Below, in pieces: positions 63,501 to 64,000 of a stretch of DNA of 64,000 nt; the first letter of the stretch is position 1, and every line of letters starts with the position of its first letter. The DNA comes from Marinibacterium sp. Lineage in GTDB: Bacteria > Pseudomonadota > Alphaproteobacteria > Rhodobacterales > Rhodobacteraceae. The DNA is taken from positions 1-64,000 of the forward strand of contig JAEPNQ010000007.1 in NCBI GenBank assembly GCA_017643305.1, read 5' to 3'. The position numbers were made by a program, and so were the translations under genes. Below the pieces are notes generated by a model. The model saw nothing but the letters and a program-made list of their open reading frames with translations. It was not told where the DNA came from and searched no databases.

Positions 63501-64000
63501 ATGCAGTCTCAATCCGGTGTCTGGGCTTCGCCCGCTTCCCATCTTGTCAAATCGCAGCCCGACCAGCCGGTGCTGTTCCTGTCGCCCGGCACATTGCAGG
63601 CCACGGCGCGGGCTTTCCAATCCGGCTTCCCCGGTCTGGTGACCTATGCGGTCAAGGCAAACCCGCACCCCACCGTTCTGGAAAATCTGGTTGCCGCCGG
63701 GCTGACCGCTTTCGATGTCGCCTCACCCCCTGAAATGCAAGCTGTGCGCGCCGCCTGCCCAACCGCCGCACTGCACTACAACAACCCCGTTCGGTCAGAG
63801 GCGGAGATTGCCGCAGGTCAGGCCTTCGACGTCACCAGTTGGTCCGTCGAAGGGGCAGACGAATTGGACAAACTGCGCCACATCGTACGAAACAGCGAAA
63901 TCGCCGTGCGGTTCAAACTGCCAGTACCCGGCGCAGCCTATGACTTTGGCGAAAAGTTTGGGGCCACCCCGGAAATCGCCGCAGGATTGCTGCGGGAAGT
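63501..64000 (+). CDS. Ornithine/lysine-type PLP decarboxylase (fold III), 3' end cut by window edge
   Basis: About 166 residues of a fold-III PLP decarboxylase (alanine-racemase barrel), as in ornithine or diaminopimelate decarboxylase. The PLP lysine is K52 in GLVTYAVKANPHPTVLENL. AAGLTAFDVASPPEMQAVRA and ALHYNNPVRSEAEIA are typical of ornithine/lysine decarboxylases, which make putrescine or cadaverine. ATG at 63501 follows AGGTG. Controlled probably by the divergent Lrp-type regulator. Substrate preference needs the missing C-terminus. Confidence 0.85.
   Translation, partial: MQSQSGVWASPASHLVKSQPDQPVLFLSPGTLQATARAFQSGFPGLVTYAVKANPHPTVLENLVAAGLTAFDVASPPEMQAVRAACPTAALHYNNPVRSEAEIAAGQAFDVTSWSVEGADELDKLRHIVRNSEIAVRFKLPVPGAAYDFGEKFGATPEIAAGLLRE

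Overview
The window looks like a chromosomal segment of a marine alphaproteobacterium of the Rhodobacterales (Roseobacter group). This rests on the order hisD - DUF2948 - murA, the class I lysyl-tRNA synthetase, the gene-transfer-agent head-spike base family (RCAP_Rcc01079 type), and the abundance of ABC importers, Rieske oxygenases and a degradative HMG-CoA reductase. Most coding DNA is GC-rich. By eye, about 3.2-11.8 kb and patches up to 21 kb are less GC-rich than the flanks. No rRNA, CRISPR array, integrase or intact insertion sequence was seen. There is one tRNA, tRNA-Thr(GGT).

Layout. 1-3.0 kb: hisD (cut by the window edge), DUF2948, murA and a small conserved gene, all on the minus strand, then tRNA-Thr. 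3.4-11.6 kb: a catabolic block for an amine-type compound. A flavin amine oxidase, a small coupled protein and a Rieske oxygenase lie on the minus strand. They are divergent from a PotF/A/B/C-type importer and a BetI-like TetR repressor, with two similar palindromes in the divergent promoter region. 11.8-20.4 kb: a tightly overlapping eight-gene minus-strand operon. It encodes a stand-alone Rieske protein, a Rieske-type oxygenase lacking its own Rieske domain, a GST-fold protein, an 8-oxoguanine-deaminase-like amidohydrolase and a complete BMP-type (nucleoside/purine) ABC importer. The combination recalls the NdmC/NdmE N7-demethylation module of caffeine degraders, but in a split form joined to purine uptake and deamination. 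I regard this as the most interesting system in the window. 21.1-26.7 kb: a GntR regulator divergent from another PotABCD-like importer that ends in a hydantoin-racemase-like gene.

26.8-30.6 kb is a decaying surface/virus-like locus. A GumK-like glycosyltransferase and an acyltransferase are both truncated at one junction. A nucleotide-sugar epimerase is broken by one in-frame TAA. A GTA head-spike base gene is followed by a spike-fibre gene that also carries one in-frame TAA. A beta-helix fibre protein, possibly a GTA tail fibre, follows at 34.7-37.0 kb. Between them are a crotonase, a sulfatase-like hydrolase and a Tm-1-like protein.

37-64 kb is mostly core: DUF4864, DUF4389, lysK, a TerB-like protein, dacB, nadD, ettA, a DMT exporter, degradative HMG-CoA reductase, prpE, maeB, a pyrimidine-nucleoside catabolic operon (cupin protein, cdd, deoA, deoB), valS and a DUF3592 protein. 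TTTGCAAA-type sites precede prpE, suggesting short-chain acyl-CoA control of prpE and the HMG-CoA reductase. At 60.5-63 kb, an HD-domain protein and a phytanoyl-CoA-dioxygenase-like protein overlap and are divergent from a LysR regulator. This arrangement recalls the PhnY/PhnZ and TmpA/TmpB oxygenase pairs. The window ends with an Lrp-type regulator divergent from a PLP decarboxylase of the ornithine/lysine type, cut by the edge.
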